64,000 nt of DNA. It comes from Brevibacillus sedimenti. GTDB lineage: Bacteria > Bacillota > Bacilli > Brevibacillales > Brevibacillaceae. Positions 24,929-33,093 of the stretch are shown here, in pieces (the stretch's first letter is position 1; the number at the start of each line of letters is the position of its first letter). The notes under the pieces are model-generated. The model was not told the DNA's origin. It worked only from the letters and a program-made list of their open reading frames with translations, and searched no databases. The stretch is from assembly GCF_020923495.1 (NCBI RefSeq), contig NZ_CP064048.1, forward strand, positions 2,063,501-2,127,500, in the 5' to 3' direction. A program made the translations under genes and the position numbers.

Positions 24929-26971
24929 ATGGCTGAACACAGGACAACGCCTGCGTATTTTTGGTCTGAGCAGGACCGGGACTATGTGGTTGCCGCCTGC
25001 CGATCCCATTGGCCGCAGGAGGTGGACGAGGTGTTGAAACGGGCGGACCTCGCCTGCGAAAACACCTTTATCTTTACCCACCGCTGGGACATGGAGCGCT
25101 GCGACACGCCGGTCACCTTTCCCGGACGCATCGATTGGACGTACCGGCACAACGGTGATTTTGAGTGGACAGTCATGCTCAATCGGGCGCGGTACATGGC
25201 GGAACTGGGGCAGGCGTACTGGCTGACCGGCGACGAAAAGTACGCGGCCGGCTTTGTTCGGCTGATGAAGGACTGGTTGGAGCAAAACCCGCTGACGGAA
25301 GAAGAGGTGCACGCCAGCCGAGAACGTTATTACAACGTAAAGGATACGTGGCGCAAACTGGACAGCGGCATCCGGATCGTCAACTGGATCAAGGGCTATC
25401 ACTGTGTCCGCAGCTCTCCCGCATGGGGAAGGGACGAAGAGCGGCTGTTTTGGGAGGCGCTGCGGCTGCACGGCATGTATCTGCACATCGCCTACGTGCC
25501 GCACGATCGGCAGAGCAACTGGGGATTTTTGGAAACAAACGGATTGTTTCAAATCGGGTTGTTGTTTCCTGACCTGGCTGAGGCGCAGACGTGGCTGCGC
25601 GCGGCCATCGAGCGGCTGTCCGCGATGGTCCGCCTGCAGGTGTTTGAAGACGGCATGCACAACGAACAGTCTCCGATGTATCACCACGAAGTGCTGCAGT
25701 GTCTGTTTGAATGCGTCTGGCTGGCGGAGAAAAACGGAGTGGCGTATCCCGACGAGCTGAAGCGGACGCTCCATAACATGTACACTGCTTCGCTCGCGCT
25801 CATGAAACCAAACGGTCACCAGCCGATGGCCAGCGACAGCGACGATACCGACATTCGCGACATCCTCTGCCAGGGCGCCGTGTTGTTTTCCCGGGGAGAT
25901 TTGAAATCGCAGGCCTATCCCGTGCTGGACTATCAGGGCATCTGGTACTTTGGCCGCGAGGGGGTGGAGGCGTACGAGCGGCTCCCGGCCGAACCACCTG
26001 CGTTTGTTTCGGTTCATCTCGAACAGGCGGGGTATGTCGCCATGCGCAGCGAGTGGTCGCCGGACGCCCATTATCTGCTGTTTGACGCCGGACACATGGC
26101 CCTGACGGGAAAAGCGCACGGTCACGACGATCTGCTGCACATCGAGCTGTCTGCCTACGGTCGCGAGTTTCTCGTCGATGCCGGCCGCTATACCTACATG
26201 GAAAACGACGAGCGCAAATATTTTAAGGAAGCGTTTCAGCACAACGTCGTCACCGTGGACGGCCTGCCGATGTCCGCTTACATCGACTCGTGGCTGTGGG
26301 GCAGGACGGCGCTGCCCGTTGACAGGTACTGTCGCATTCACGAGGCGTATGCGTACGCGCAGGCGGGGCACGACGGGTACCTGTCGCTCAGCCAGCCGGT
26401 GCAGGTGTTGCGGCGGATTTTGTACGTGCCGCCGGACTGCTGGATCGTGGTGGATACCTTCCGATCCGAAGGCGCTCACGGATACGCGCAGCACTTTCAC
26501 TTTGCCGAGGACGTCCCGCTGCAGATCGATCGGGAGACAAATACGGCCCGTACCGCCTTTTCCGAGGGCGCCAATCTGACCCTGATACAGCTCGGCCAAG
26601 GCGAATGGACGATGCAGCCCTGCTGGATTTCCCGCCACTACAACCAGAAGCGGGCGGCGAAGAAGCTGGTCTATCGGCAGGCGGCACACGGGTTTCACGC
26701 CTTTGTAACTGTCCTGACCACCCATCTGGGGCGGGAGGAAGCCGGCCTTTTCGTGCGGGAACTGGAGGTGAGGGATACGCGGGACCGCCTGTTGGATGCA
26801 AAGCAGGTAACGGCGCTGGAGATCCGGCGGGAGGGGCGGTCGGCGGTGGCGCTCTTCTCTCATCAAGGACCGGACAGCTATCAATTCGCCGGAACGCACA
26901 TGAGCGGTGAGGTAATACTGATTCGCCGCGATGCGGGGCAGGGCGGGCAGGCGTATGTGGTGAAGGTGTGA
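24929..26971 (+). CDS. Heparinase II/III-family polysaccharide lyase
   Basis: A 680-residue protein of the heparinase II/III type: an N-terminal alpha-toroid (residues about 20-370, with NEQSPMYHHEVLQC carrying likely catalytic His/Tyr) and a C-terminal beta-sandwich beginning near GHMALTGKAHGHDDLLHIELSAYGREFLVDAGRY, the family's hallmark. These lyases break uronic-acid-containing glycans by beta-elimination. No signal peptide is seen, so it would act on imported oligosaccharides in the cytoplasm. AGGAGGAG precedes the ATG. A GGGACG/CGTCCC hairpin lies in the 57-nt gap before it. Confidence 0.82.
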   Translation: MAEHRTTPAYFWSEQDRDYVVAACRSHWPQEVDEVLKRADLACENTFIFTHRWDMERCDTPVTFPGRIDWTYRHNGDFEWTVMLNRARYMAELGQAYWLTGDEKYAAGFVRLMKDWLEQNPLTEEEVHASRERYYNVKDTWRKLDSGIRIVNWIKGYHCVRSSPAWGRDEERLFWEALRLHGMYLHIAYVPHDRQSNWGFLETNGLFQIGLLFPDLAEAQTWLRAAIERLSAMVRLQVFEDGMHNEQSPMYHHEVLQCLFECVWLAEKNGVAYPDELKRTLHNMYTASLALMKPNGHQPMASDSDDTDIRDILCQGAVLFSRGDLKSQAYPVLDYQGIWYFGREGVEAYERLPAEPPAFVSVHLEQAGYVAMRSEWSPDAHYLLFDAGHMALTGKAHGHDDLLHIELSAYGREFLVDAGRYTYMENDERKYFKEAFQHNVVTVDGLPMSAYIDSWLWGRTALPVDRYCRIHEAYAYAQAGHDGYLSLSQPVQVLRRILYVPPDCWIVVDTFRSEGAHGYAQHFHFAEDVPLQIDRETNTARTAFSEGANLTLIQLGQGEWTMQPCWISRHYNQKRAAKKLVYRQAAHGFHAFVTVLTTHLGREEAGLFVRELEVRDTRDRLLDAKQVTALEIRREGRSAVALFSHQGPDSYQFAGTHMSGEVILIRRDAGQGGQAYVVKV

Positions 26972-27002
26972 GTGCTTATGCGAAGGGGAGGAAAAGAAAC
27001 GG

Positions 27003-28907
27003 ATGAGCACACGGCTTGGCATTTGCCTGGACGGAGAACTGGCGGAGTTGGCGGCGGGTGTGGAAGCGCTTGGCGGGCAGCTGGGCGTGTATCTCGCGCC
27101 GGACGGCATACCCGTTCGCGCAATCCGCACGCCGGGTGACTTGACGGTATCGTGGGAAAACGGACGGGGCGAGATTCGCTACGATCAGCCGATTCACTTC
27201 TTCCGCGGTCTTGGCCTGCTCGCAGAGGCTTTGCGGGAGGGGCCAACCAGGCCGGTCCGGATACGGGAGGAACCCCAGTTTGCCATGAATGGCGTGATGG
27301 TGGACGCGTCGCGCAATGCCGTGCCGACCGTGGACAGCGTGAAAACGCTGCTGCGGCACATGGCAGTCATGGGCCTGAATGTGCTGATGCTGTACACGGA
27401 AGACACGTACACTGTCGACAGCAAACCCTACTTCGGCTACATGCGCGGCCGGTACTCGCACCGGGAACTACGGGAGATCGACGATTACGCCCATCAGTTT
27501 GGCATAGAGGTCATCCCGTGCATCCAGACCCTGGCTCACCTGGAGACGTTTTTAAAGTGGAAGGCGGCTGACGGACTGCGGGACACGTCGGACGTGCTGT
27601 TGGCGGGGGACGAGCGAACCTATCAATTTGTCGAAGAGATGATCACGGCAGCCTCCAGGCCGTTTCGCAGCAAGAACATTCACATCGGGATGGACGAAGC
27701 GCACGGGCTGGGGAGAGGGAGGTATCTAGACCTGCACGGGTACCGGTCCCGGTTTGACATCATGACGCAGCACTTGAACAGCGTGCTGGCAATTACGCGC
27801 AGACTGGGGCTTACGCCGATGATCTGGAGCGACATGTACATCCGGATCGGGTCAAAGACAGGTGACTATTACGATGAGGCCGCCGTCATCCCTGAAGACG
27901 TGATCGCCGGCATGCCGCAGGACGTCAGGTATGTCTACTGGGACTACTACCACACCGACCCGGCCTTTTACGAGAAGTACATTCGTCTGCACAAGCAGTT
28001 CGGCTCCCCGCCCGTCTTTGCCGGGGGAATCTGGACGTTTTCCGGGATCGGGACCCATTACGAGAAAACGTTCCTCGCCACCAACGCAGCGCTTGAGGCG
28101 TGCAAGCGGGAGGGGATCAGGGATGTGTTTGCCACGATCTGGATGGACGACGGAGGGGAGAATCACCTGTTTTCCAGCCTGCTCGGCCTGCAGCTGTTTG
28201 CCGAACACGGCTACGCCCGGCAGTTGGACGAGGGCAAGCTGAACAGGCGATTTCGCTTTTGCACGGGCGCCGATCCCGATGCGTTCAGGCTGCTCGGCTC
28301 GATTGACACGCCCCCCGGTGCCGAGTGGCGGCAGCCGCTGGAGCCGGACAATCCCGGCCGGTACCTGCTCTGGCAGGACGTCTTGCTTGGTCTGTTTGAC
28401 CGGCACGTGGAGGGGCGGGACGTCGCTTCCCATTATCGCTGGCTGGCCGGTGCGCTGGCAGAGGCGGCGCGGAAAAACGAGGCGTGGCGGCACGTATTTG
28501 AGGTGCCGGTCAGGCTGTGTGAAGTCTTGAGCGTGAAAAGCGAGATCGGCATCAGGCTGAAGCGCTCGTACGAGGAAAACAGGCGGGATCAGCTGGAGCA
28601 GCTGTGCACCCGCGATCTGCCCGAACTGCACCGGCGCGTCGATGAACTGCGGCAGGTGCATCGCGATCAGTGGCATCGCATCTACAAGCCGTTTGGCTGG
28701 GAGGTGCTGGATATCCGCTACGGCGGACTGCTTGCGCGGATTGACACAACGATCCGGCGCGTCACGGACTATCTGCAGGGAACGATCGAACGAATCGAGG
28801 AACTGGAAGCGGAGCGACTGTTCTTTGACGGCCGAAAGAGAGCGGACGCGGAGGGGATGGGCCGCTGCAATCGCTACCGGCACATCTGCACAGCCAACGT
28901 GTTATAG
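27003..28907 (+). CDS. GH20 beta-N-acetylhexosaminidase-type glycosidase (cytoplasmic, GH20C-like)
   Basis: A 634-residue glycosidase. A small N-terminal domain (1-90) is followed by a TIM barrel that shows MNGVMVDASRNAVPT and the GH20 catalytic pair Asp231-Glu232 in HIGMDEAHGLG. IWSDMYIR and IWMDDGGEN are later barrel motifs seen in GH20C-type enzymes. It would release terminal GlcNAc or GalNAc by substrate-assisted catalysis. There is no signal peptide. Last gene of the cluster, 31 nt after the lyase, so lyase and hexosaminidase together would finish the breakdown of an amino-sugar/uronate glycan. Confidence 0.82.
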   Translation: MSTRLGICLDGELAELAAGVEALGGQLGVYLAPDGIPVRAIRTPGDLTVSWENGRGEIRYDQPIHFFRGLGLLAEALREGPTRPVRIREEPQFAMNGVMVDASRNAVPTVDSVKTLLRHMAVMGLNVLMLYTEDTYTVDSKPYFGYMRGRYSHRELREIDDYAHQFGIEVIPCIQTLAHLETFLKWKAADGLRDTSDVLLAGDERTYQFVEEMITAASRPFRSKNIHIGMDEAHGLGRGRYLDLHGYRSRFDIMTQHLNSVLAITRRLGLTPMIWSDMYIRIGSKTGDYYDEAAVIPEDVIAGMPQDVRYVYWDYYHTDPAFYEKYIRLHKQFGSPPVFAGGIWTFSGIGTHYEKTFLATNAALEACKREGIRDVFATIWMDDGGENHLFSSLLGLQLFAEHGYARQLDEGKLNRRFRFCTGADPDAFRLLGSIDTPPGAEWRQPLEPDNPGRYLLWQDVLLGLFDRHVEGRDVASHYRWLAGALAEAARKNEAWRHVFEVPVRLCEVLSVKSEIGIRLKRSYEENRRDQLEQLCTRDLPELHRRVDELRQVHRDQWHRIYKPFGWEVLDIRYGGLLARIDTTIRRVTDYLQGTIERIEELEAERLFFDGRKRADAEGMGRCNRYRHICTANVL

Positions 28908-28920
28908 GTTTATAGGAGAG

Positions 28921-28958
28921 AAAAAACACAAGCCCGGGCGGGACAGCTCGGGCTTGTG
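28921..28958 (-). terminator. Terminator for the minus-strand membrane protein gene
   Basis: CACAAGCCCGGG / CTCGGGCTTGTG stem. On the minus strand it is followed by TTTTTT, on the plus strand by no T run. It lies between convergent ends and probably also blocks read-through from the glycan cluster. Confidence 0.7.
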
Positions 28959-28978
28959 TGCGTTGGGGAGATTTCCTT

Positions 28979-29374
28979 TCAGCGGTACTGCCTGGACACG
29001 ATCCATTCCGTAAAGGGTAAAACGATCATCGCGAAGCAGGTGACCACAATCAGCGCCATGTTTTCCCGGTCGAACGCCCATTTTTCCACGGCGAGCGCAG
29101 CGAGCAGCAGGCCGATGAGGATAAAGTAACTAATTTTGGCGCTTTTCATCGTGATATACCGACCCAGTTCTTCATCCTGGGCTGGGCCGTCGCCCTCTTC
29201 AGGCGATCCCCAGGTGATTGCGGTAAAAAACGAACCGAGCAGAACAGCCGTGGGCATCAACTCATTGAAGCCGACGGGTTGGCCCATCAGCAACTTATAT
29301 GCGGTAAACCCCGCAATGATGACAGTGGCCGTTCCGATTATTGCGGCACCCCATATCCGTGTCGTCATCTTCAT
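28979..29374 (-). CDS. Small multi-helix membrane protein paired with an XRE regulator
   Basis: A 131-residue protein with four hydrophobic stretches (about residues 8-28, 38-55, 82-98, 104-122) and an acidic cytoplasmic loop (SPEEGDGPAQDEELGRY). It resembles the DUF2178-type proteins often found behind a small XRE gene, but the family is not certain. It starts 14 nt after the XRE gene, with GGAGGAG upstream, so the two form one operon. Function unknown. Confidence 0.65.
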   Translation of the reverse strand: MKMTTRIWGAAIIGTATVIIAGFTAYKLLMGQPVGFNELMPTAVLLGSFFTAITWGSPEEGDGPAQDEELGRYITMKSAKISYFILIGLLLAALAVEKWAFDRENMALIVVTCFAMIVLPFTEWIVSRQYR

Positions 29375-29388
29375 CTTACATCTCCTCC

Positions 29389-29577
29389 TTACGCGTGAAA
29401 CAATTCGTCGACTGTCACTCCAAGCGCGCGGGCAAGCTGAAACGCCAACTTGAGGCTGGGATCGTACTTGTTGTTTTCAATGGCGTTGATGGTCTGCCGG
29501 GAGACGCCGCACATCTTGGCCAGTTCTTCCTGGGAGATGTTATTCAGCTTGCGCAGCTGCTTGATCTTGTTTTCCAT
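29389..29577 (-). CDS. XRE-family helix-turn-helix regulator
   Basis: A 62-residue one-domain repressor: MENKIKQLRKLNN, then ISQEELAKMCGVSRQTINAIENNKYDPSLKLA, the five-helix Cro/C1 fold, typical of small YvaO/YgzD-like regulators. The ATG at 29577 has GGAGAG about 6 nt upstream; an upstream in-frame extension would run through the operator DNA. It probably represses its own operon through the two palindromes just upstream. Confidence 0.88.
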   Translation of the reverse strand: MENKIKQLRKLNNISQEELAKMCGVSRQTINAIENNKYDPSLKLAFQLARALGVTVDELFHA

Positions 29578-29598
29578 GGCGGTCTCTCCATTGGGGAA

Positions 29599-29664
29599 AT
29601 GTAAAAGATGTTTTACATATACAGCGTACCAATCATATGGAAAAATGTCAAACATGTTTTACAT
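29599..29664 (-). promoter_or_regulatory. Two palindromic operators around the XRE gene promoter
   Basis: Operator 1 (29599-29618) is ATGTAAAA-GATG-TTTTACAT, a perfect 8+8 dyad. Operator 2 (29645-29664) is ATGTCAAA-CATG-TTTTACAT, one mismatch. They are 46 bp apart. On the minus strand a -35 TTGACA lies inside operator 2 and a weak -10 (TACGCT) follows 17 bp later, ahead of operator 1. Bound protein would block the promoter from both sides. Confidence 0.7.
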
Positions 29665-29676
29665 ACGTGTTTTTAT

Positions 29677-29757
29677 TTAAAATAATTATAAATAGATATT
29701 GACTTTCATTTTGTATCAAGTATAATGATAACTGTTCCTAGTTGATAATTATTTTAA
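29677..29757 (+). promoter_or_regulatory. Promoter of the redox operon with two PerR/Fur-like boxes
   Basis: -35 TTGACT (29699-29704), 16-bp spacer, -10 TATAAT (29721-29726). Upstream, TTAAAATAATTATAA (29677-29691) matches the PerR consensus TTATAATnATTATAA at all but one position. Downstream, TGATAATTATTTTAA (29743-29757) matches it with two differences. Boxes on both sides of a promoter suit repression relieved by peroxide, fitting a thiol-peroxidase operon. A Fur site is the alternative reading. Confidence 0.6.
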
Positions 29758-29786
29758 TTTGATTTGGGAAAGAGGGGGGAGCTGGA

Positions 29787-30710
29787 ATGTACGATGTGAT
29801 TGTGATCGGCGCAGGTCCGGCAGGCACATCCGCAGCCATCTATACGGCGAGGGGCAACCTGAAGACACTGGTGATCGACAAAGCGCCCGGCACCGGCGCA
29901 CTTGCCCTGACCCATAAGATCGCCAACTACCCTGGCGTGGAAGGCGAGCTGACGGGTAAAGAACTGCTGGACAAAATGAATCGGCAGGCCAAGAGCTTTG
30001 GCGCCGAGTTCCTGCAGACGACGATTACGGCCGTGGATGTGGAGGACGAGGTGAAACGCATCTACACCGCGCACGGTACGTTTGAAGCCAAAGCGGTGAT
30101 TGTCGCCACCGGCTCCAAGGGACGCAACCGCATGCTGCCCGGCGAGGAACGCCTGTTGGGCAGAGGTGTCAGCACCTGCGCCACCTGCGACGGCGCGTTT
30201 TACCAAGGGAAGCACGTCGCGGTCATCGGCGACACGGAAGAGGCGCTGGAAGAAGCCATGGCGCTGACCAAATTTGCCGGCAAGATCACCTTCATCATCC
30301 CGCGCGGCGACCTGCAGGGCGTAGACGAGATGCCGGAGCTGCCCAATACGGAGGTAATGTTCCGCACACGTCCGCTGGAGATCGTCGGCGAACAGAAGGT
30401 GGAAGGCGTCCGCATCCGGCGGCCGGACGGCGCAGAGGAGCTGCTGTCTGTCGACGGCGTGTTCATCTTCCTGTCGGGCAGCAAACCAGGCACCGATTTT
30501 CTCGAGGATCAGGTCCCGCTGGATGAAGAAGGGTACATGATTCTCGACGAGTACATGCAGTCTGCCGTACCGGGTGTGTTTGGCGCCGGCGAAGTGCGGA
30601 AAACACCGGTCAAGCAGGCGGTCGTTGCAGCCGCTGACGGCGCCATCGCGGCGATGGCTGCCGACAAGTACATCAACAAGCGGTCCAAAATCGTACCACA
30701 GTACAAATAA
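29787..30710 (+). CDS. Thioredoxin reductase-like flavoprotein with altered pyridine-nucleotide site
   Basis: A 307-residue low-molecular-weight thioredoxin reductase relative. FAD motif VIVIGAGPAGTSAAIY at the start, redox pair Cys131-Ala-Thr-Cys134 followed by DGAFY, and a C-terminal VFGAGEVRKTPVKQ FAD loop. The NADPH-binding GGGxSA motif is replaced by GDTEEA (148-153) and the usual HRRxxxR is absent, as in ferredoxin- or flavin-dependent types. It would reduce the glutaredoxin/peroxiredoxin encoded next, with an uncertain electron donor. GGGGGGAG precedes the ATG. Confidence 0.8.
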   Translation: MYDVIVIGAGPAGTSAAIYTARGNLKTLVIDKAPGTGALALTHKIANYPGVEGELTGKELLDKMNRQAKSFGAEFLQTTITAVDVEDEVKRIYTAHGTFEAKAVIVATGSKGRNRMLPGEERLLGRGVSTCATCDGAFYQGKHVAVIGDTEEALEEAMALTKFAGKITFIIPRGDLQGVDEMPELPNTEVMFRTRPLEIVGEQKVEGVRIRRPDGAEELLSVDGVFIFLSGSKPGTDFLEDQVPLDEEGYMILDEYMQSAVPGVFGAGEVRKTPVKQAVVAAADGAIAAMAADKYINKRSKIVPQYK

Positions 30711-30741
30711 GCATTCCAAAGAGAAGAGGAGCGATCATTTC

Positions 30742-30990
30742 ATGGCACAAGCAATCGTGTATTCCAGCACCAACTGCGGCTTCTGCAAGCAGTTGAAATC
30801 CTATCTGGAGGAGCAAAACATCGCGTACGAAGAGCGCAACATTGACGAAAACGAGGCGTATCGCGAGGAGCTGGGACGTCTGGGCGTGATGTCCGTGCCG
30901 CTGACGCTGATCGGCGACAAGCAGATTCTCGGATTTAACCCGAACCGCATCAAAAAAGCGCTGGCCAGCCTGGAAGAACAGGCCCAGTAA
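30742..30990 (+). CDS. Glutaredoxin-family protein
   Basis: An 82-residue thioredoxin-fold protein with active site Cys12-Gly-Phe-Cys15 and the cis-proline in MSVPLTLIGDKQILGF, a classic NrdH/glutaredoxin-like layout. It lies 31 nt after the flavoprotein and 35 nt before the peroxiredoxin, and probably carries electrons between them. GAGAAGAGGAGCG precedes the ATG. Confidence 0.88.
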   Translation: MAQAIVYSSTNCGFCKQLKSYLEEQNIAYEERNIDENEAYREELGRLGVMSVPLTLIGDKQILGFNPNRIKKALASLEEQAQ

Positions 30991-31025
30991 CCCAATACCC
31001 ATACCCGGAGAGGAGAGACATCATC

Positions 31026-31589
31026 ATGACAACGAACGTGACAGCACCGCAAGTGGAACTGAAAGTAGGCAAACCGGCCCCCGATTTTAACATGCTGACG
31101 ACGAAAAACCTGGAGACGCTGGAAGAGCGCGTCACCCTGGCCGATTACAAAGGAAAGTGGCTCGTTCTGTTCTTCTGGCCGTTTGACTTTACCTTTGTCT
31201 GCCCGACGGAAGTGACCGCGTTCAGCGATCACCTGGACGAATTCCACGACCTGGATTGCGAAGTGTTGGGCGTGTCGACGGACAGCGTCTATACGCACCG
31301 CGCCTGGATTCAAACGCCGCGCGACCAAAACGGCATCGGGCCCGTGAAGTTCCCGCTGGCCAGCGACTTTACCAAGGAGACGGCCCGGGCTTACGGCGTG
31401 CTTGACGAAGAAACCGGCGCGGCCCATCGCGGTCTGTTCATCATCGACCCGGAAGGTGTGCTGCGCTACCAGGTCGTGACGGACATGAATGTCGGCCGCA
31501 GCGTCGACGAAACGCTCCGCGTGCTGCAGGCACTGCAGGCGGGCGGTCTCTGCCCGGCCAACTGGAAGCCCGGCATGAAGACATTGTAA
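31026..31589 (+). CDS. 2-Cys peroxiredoxin (AhpC/Prx1 type)
   Basis: A 187-residue peroxidase that reduces H2O2 and alkyl peroxides. Peroxidatic Cys59 sits in DFTFVCPTE, and resolving Cys176 in GGLCPANW. The GGIGP-type loop reads QNGIGPVKF and the C-terminus lacks a YF motif, so it is expected to resist over-oxidation. Similar to Bacillus YkuU. GGAGAGGAGAG precedes the ATG. Third gene of the PerR-box operon. Confidence 0.92.
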   Translation: MTTNVTAPQVELKVGKPAPDFNMLTTKNLETLEERVTLADYKGKWLVLFFWPFDFTFVCPTEVTAFSDHLDEFHDLDCEVLGVSTDSVYTHRAWIQTPRDQNGIGPVKFPLASDFTKETARAYGVLDEETGAAHRGLFIIDPEGVLRYQVVTDMNVGRSVDETLRVLQALQAGGLCPANWKPGMKTL

Positions 31590-31677
31590 ATTGTAATCAG
31601 AGGTTTTTGGTGCGCACGATCGCCGGTTCTGCGGTACAATGAAAGCACGAGAAACCACAGGAAGAGGCGACGTGACG

Positions 31678-32226
31678 ATGCGGGATGTCAAACATCGCTA
31701 CCGGGGGCTGCCGCCCCGCACGCCGGAGATGCTGTACAACATCGTGCGCAAGTTTTACCGGGGAGCGGTCAGCCACTACGATCTAATCCAGGAGAAAAAG
31801 GCGGACGTCAGGGCAGCCTGGCTGCAAAGAGGGGAGAGCGGCAGCGACGCGGCACTGCGGCAGGCGATGACCACGCTGTTTCTGGAGTTTCACTTCTACG
31901 TCACCTGCTGGCTGCAAATAGAGATGGCTCTCTATCGGCTGGCGCGGCAGGACGAGCGTCAGGCGGAGGTAATGGAGCGCTTCCGCGATACGTTGGAAAA
32001 GCACGTAAAGGTGCGGGAGCTGCTGGATGAGACAGAGGCCTGCGTCCAGGTGCAGTGGCAGCATGACGGCCCTGGTCTGGCGTGCGTCGAGAGGGACGGA
32101 TACACGTTTGGAGACGTGACATTTACCGTGGACGAGCAGAGCCTGCAAGACCTGCATGACTTGTATGCGGCGATCATGGCCGCAAGAGAAGCCCAACCCT
32201 CCGCTGCGCCGACCGTCTCCGGCTGA
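31678..32226 (+). CDS. Hypothetical helical protein, unknown family
   Basis: A 182-residue soluble protein, mostly predicted helix (IVRKFYRGAVSHYDLIQEKKADVRAAWLQ; LFLEFHFYVTCWLQIEMALYRLARQDER), with a short beta-rich C-terminal part (YTFGDVTFTVDEQSLQDLHDLY). No family is recognised. ATG 31678 has AAGAGG 10 nt upstream; the earlier in-frame ATG at 31639 overlaps a TACAAT -10-like sequence. It may have its own promoter and is not clearly part of the redox operon. Confidence 0.6.
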   Translation: MRDVKHRYRGLPPRTPEMLYNIVRKFYRGAVSHYDLIQEKKADVRAAWLQRGESGSDAALRQAMTTLFLEFHFYVTCWLQIEMALYRLARQDERQAEVMERFRDTLEKHVKVRELLDETEACVQVQWQHDGPGLACVERDGYTFGDVTFTVDEQSLQDLHDLYAAIMAAREAQPSAAPTVSG

Positions 32227-32266
32227 GGCAATCTGCCCGGCGCAGGACATGCTTGCAATCAACACG

Positions 32267-32305
32267 AAAAAACGTGACCGCCCGTTTTGGGACGGTCACG
32301 TTTTT
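32267..32305. terminator. Bidirectional terminator
   Basis: AAAAAACGTGACCG / CGGTCACGTTTTT, 13-bp stem with A and T runs on the two sides. It separates the convergent hypothetical gene and the repeat-protein gene. Confidence 0.8.
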
Positions 32306-32328
32306 CATGTAAGCCGGTTGTGCCGACA

Positions 32329-33093
32329 TCAGAAACTGCTCGGGAAGATGGAGCCAGTTTGCTGCGGAGCGGGCTGGCCTGCATTGAGGGCGCGCACTTC
32401 CTGCACATTGGTGCCGGCAAAGCCGGGTTGGAAAATGGCTTGGGCGCCGCCAAACGACGGGCTGATCGACTGTTGCGGCTGAGCCTGCTGCATGTACCCG
32501 CCGCCCAGGGATGCGGAATAGCCAACTTGGTTTTGCTGGCGCACTTCCTGCACGTTGGTGCCGGCGAAGCCAGGTTGGAAAATGGCTTGGGCGCCGCCAA
32601 ACGACGGGCTGATCGACTGCTGCGGCTGAGCCTGCTGCGCGTACCCGCTGCTCAGGGATGCGGAATAGCCGCCTTGGTTCAGTTGGCGCACTTCCTGTAC
32701 ATTGGTGCCGGCAAAGCCGGGTTGAAACACGGCCTGCACACCGCCGCCAAACGACGGGCTGATCGTCTGCTGCGGCTGAGCTTGCTGCGCGTACCCGCCG
32801 CCCAGGAATGCGGAATAGCCGCCTTGGTTTTGCTGGCGGACTTCCTGTGCGTTAGTCCCGGCGAAACCGGGTTGGAAAATGGCTTGAGCGCTGCCGAACG
32901 AATGGCTGATCGGCTGCTGAGGTTGAGCTTGCTGCGCGTACCCGCCGCTCAGGGATGCGGAATAACCGCCTTGGTTCAGTTGGCGCACCTCCTGCACGTT
33001 GGTCCCGGCAAAACCAGGTTGAAACATGGCGCTGGCAGGGGCACCGATGGACGGAAACTGCTGATATTGTTGGTTTTGTGTGAAGTGATTCAT
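32329..33093 (-). CDS. Tandem-repeat protein related to gamma-type small acid-soluble spore proteins
   Basis: A 254-residue Gln/Gly/Ser-rich protein: 23 N-terminal residues, four full repeats of 49-50 residues and a partial fifth (34). Each repeat begins FQPGFAGTN, then QEVRQxNQ, then GYSASL..GGY and QQAQPQQ. The block TNxQEVRQQNQ is very close to the repeated TNAQQVRKQNQ of SspE (gamma-type SASP), but the protein is about three times longer and the GPR protease site (TEFASE) is not obvious. No signal peptide or membrane segment. AGGAGGTG lies 9 nt before the ATG. It lies just behind four ATP-grasp spore genes on the same strand. Likely spore-specific; storage or structural role is inference. 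Confidence 0.6.
   Translation of the reverse strand: MNHFTQNQQYQQFPSIGAPASAMFQPGFAGTNVQEVRQLNQGGYSASLSGGYAQQAQPQQPISHSFGSAQAIFQPGFAGTNAQEVRQQNQGGYSAFLGGGYAQQAQPQQTISPSFGGGVQAVFQPGFAGTNVQEVRQLNQGGYSASLSSGYAQQAQPQQSISPSFGGAQAIFQPGFAGTNVQEVRQQNQVGYSASLGGGYMQQAQPQQSISPSFGGAQAIFQPGFAGTNVQEVRALNAGQPAPQQTGSIFPSSF
32332..33024 (-). repeat. About 147-bp tandem repeat array inside the repeat-protein gene
   Basis: Units of 147, 150, 147 and 147 bp plus a partial unit, in frame with the coding sequence. Nucleotide similarity between units is high, so unit number may vary among strains by slippage or recombination, and short-read assembly could be unreliable here. Confidence 0.85.

Noticed and set aside
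24035-27130. A 1031-codon open frame on the minus strand
   Set aside because: It lies opposite the isomerase and lyase genes, which have clear motifs and ribosome sites. The long frame is a side effect of high GC at third positions.
32332-33024. Regular repeats that might be a CRISPR array
   Set aside because: The units are about 147 bp, in frame, and code for a protein repeat. There are no unique spacers and no cas genes.
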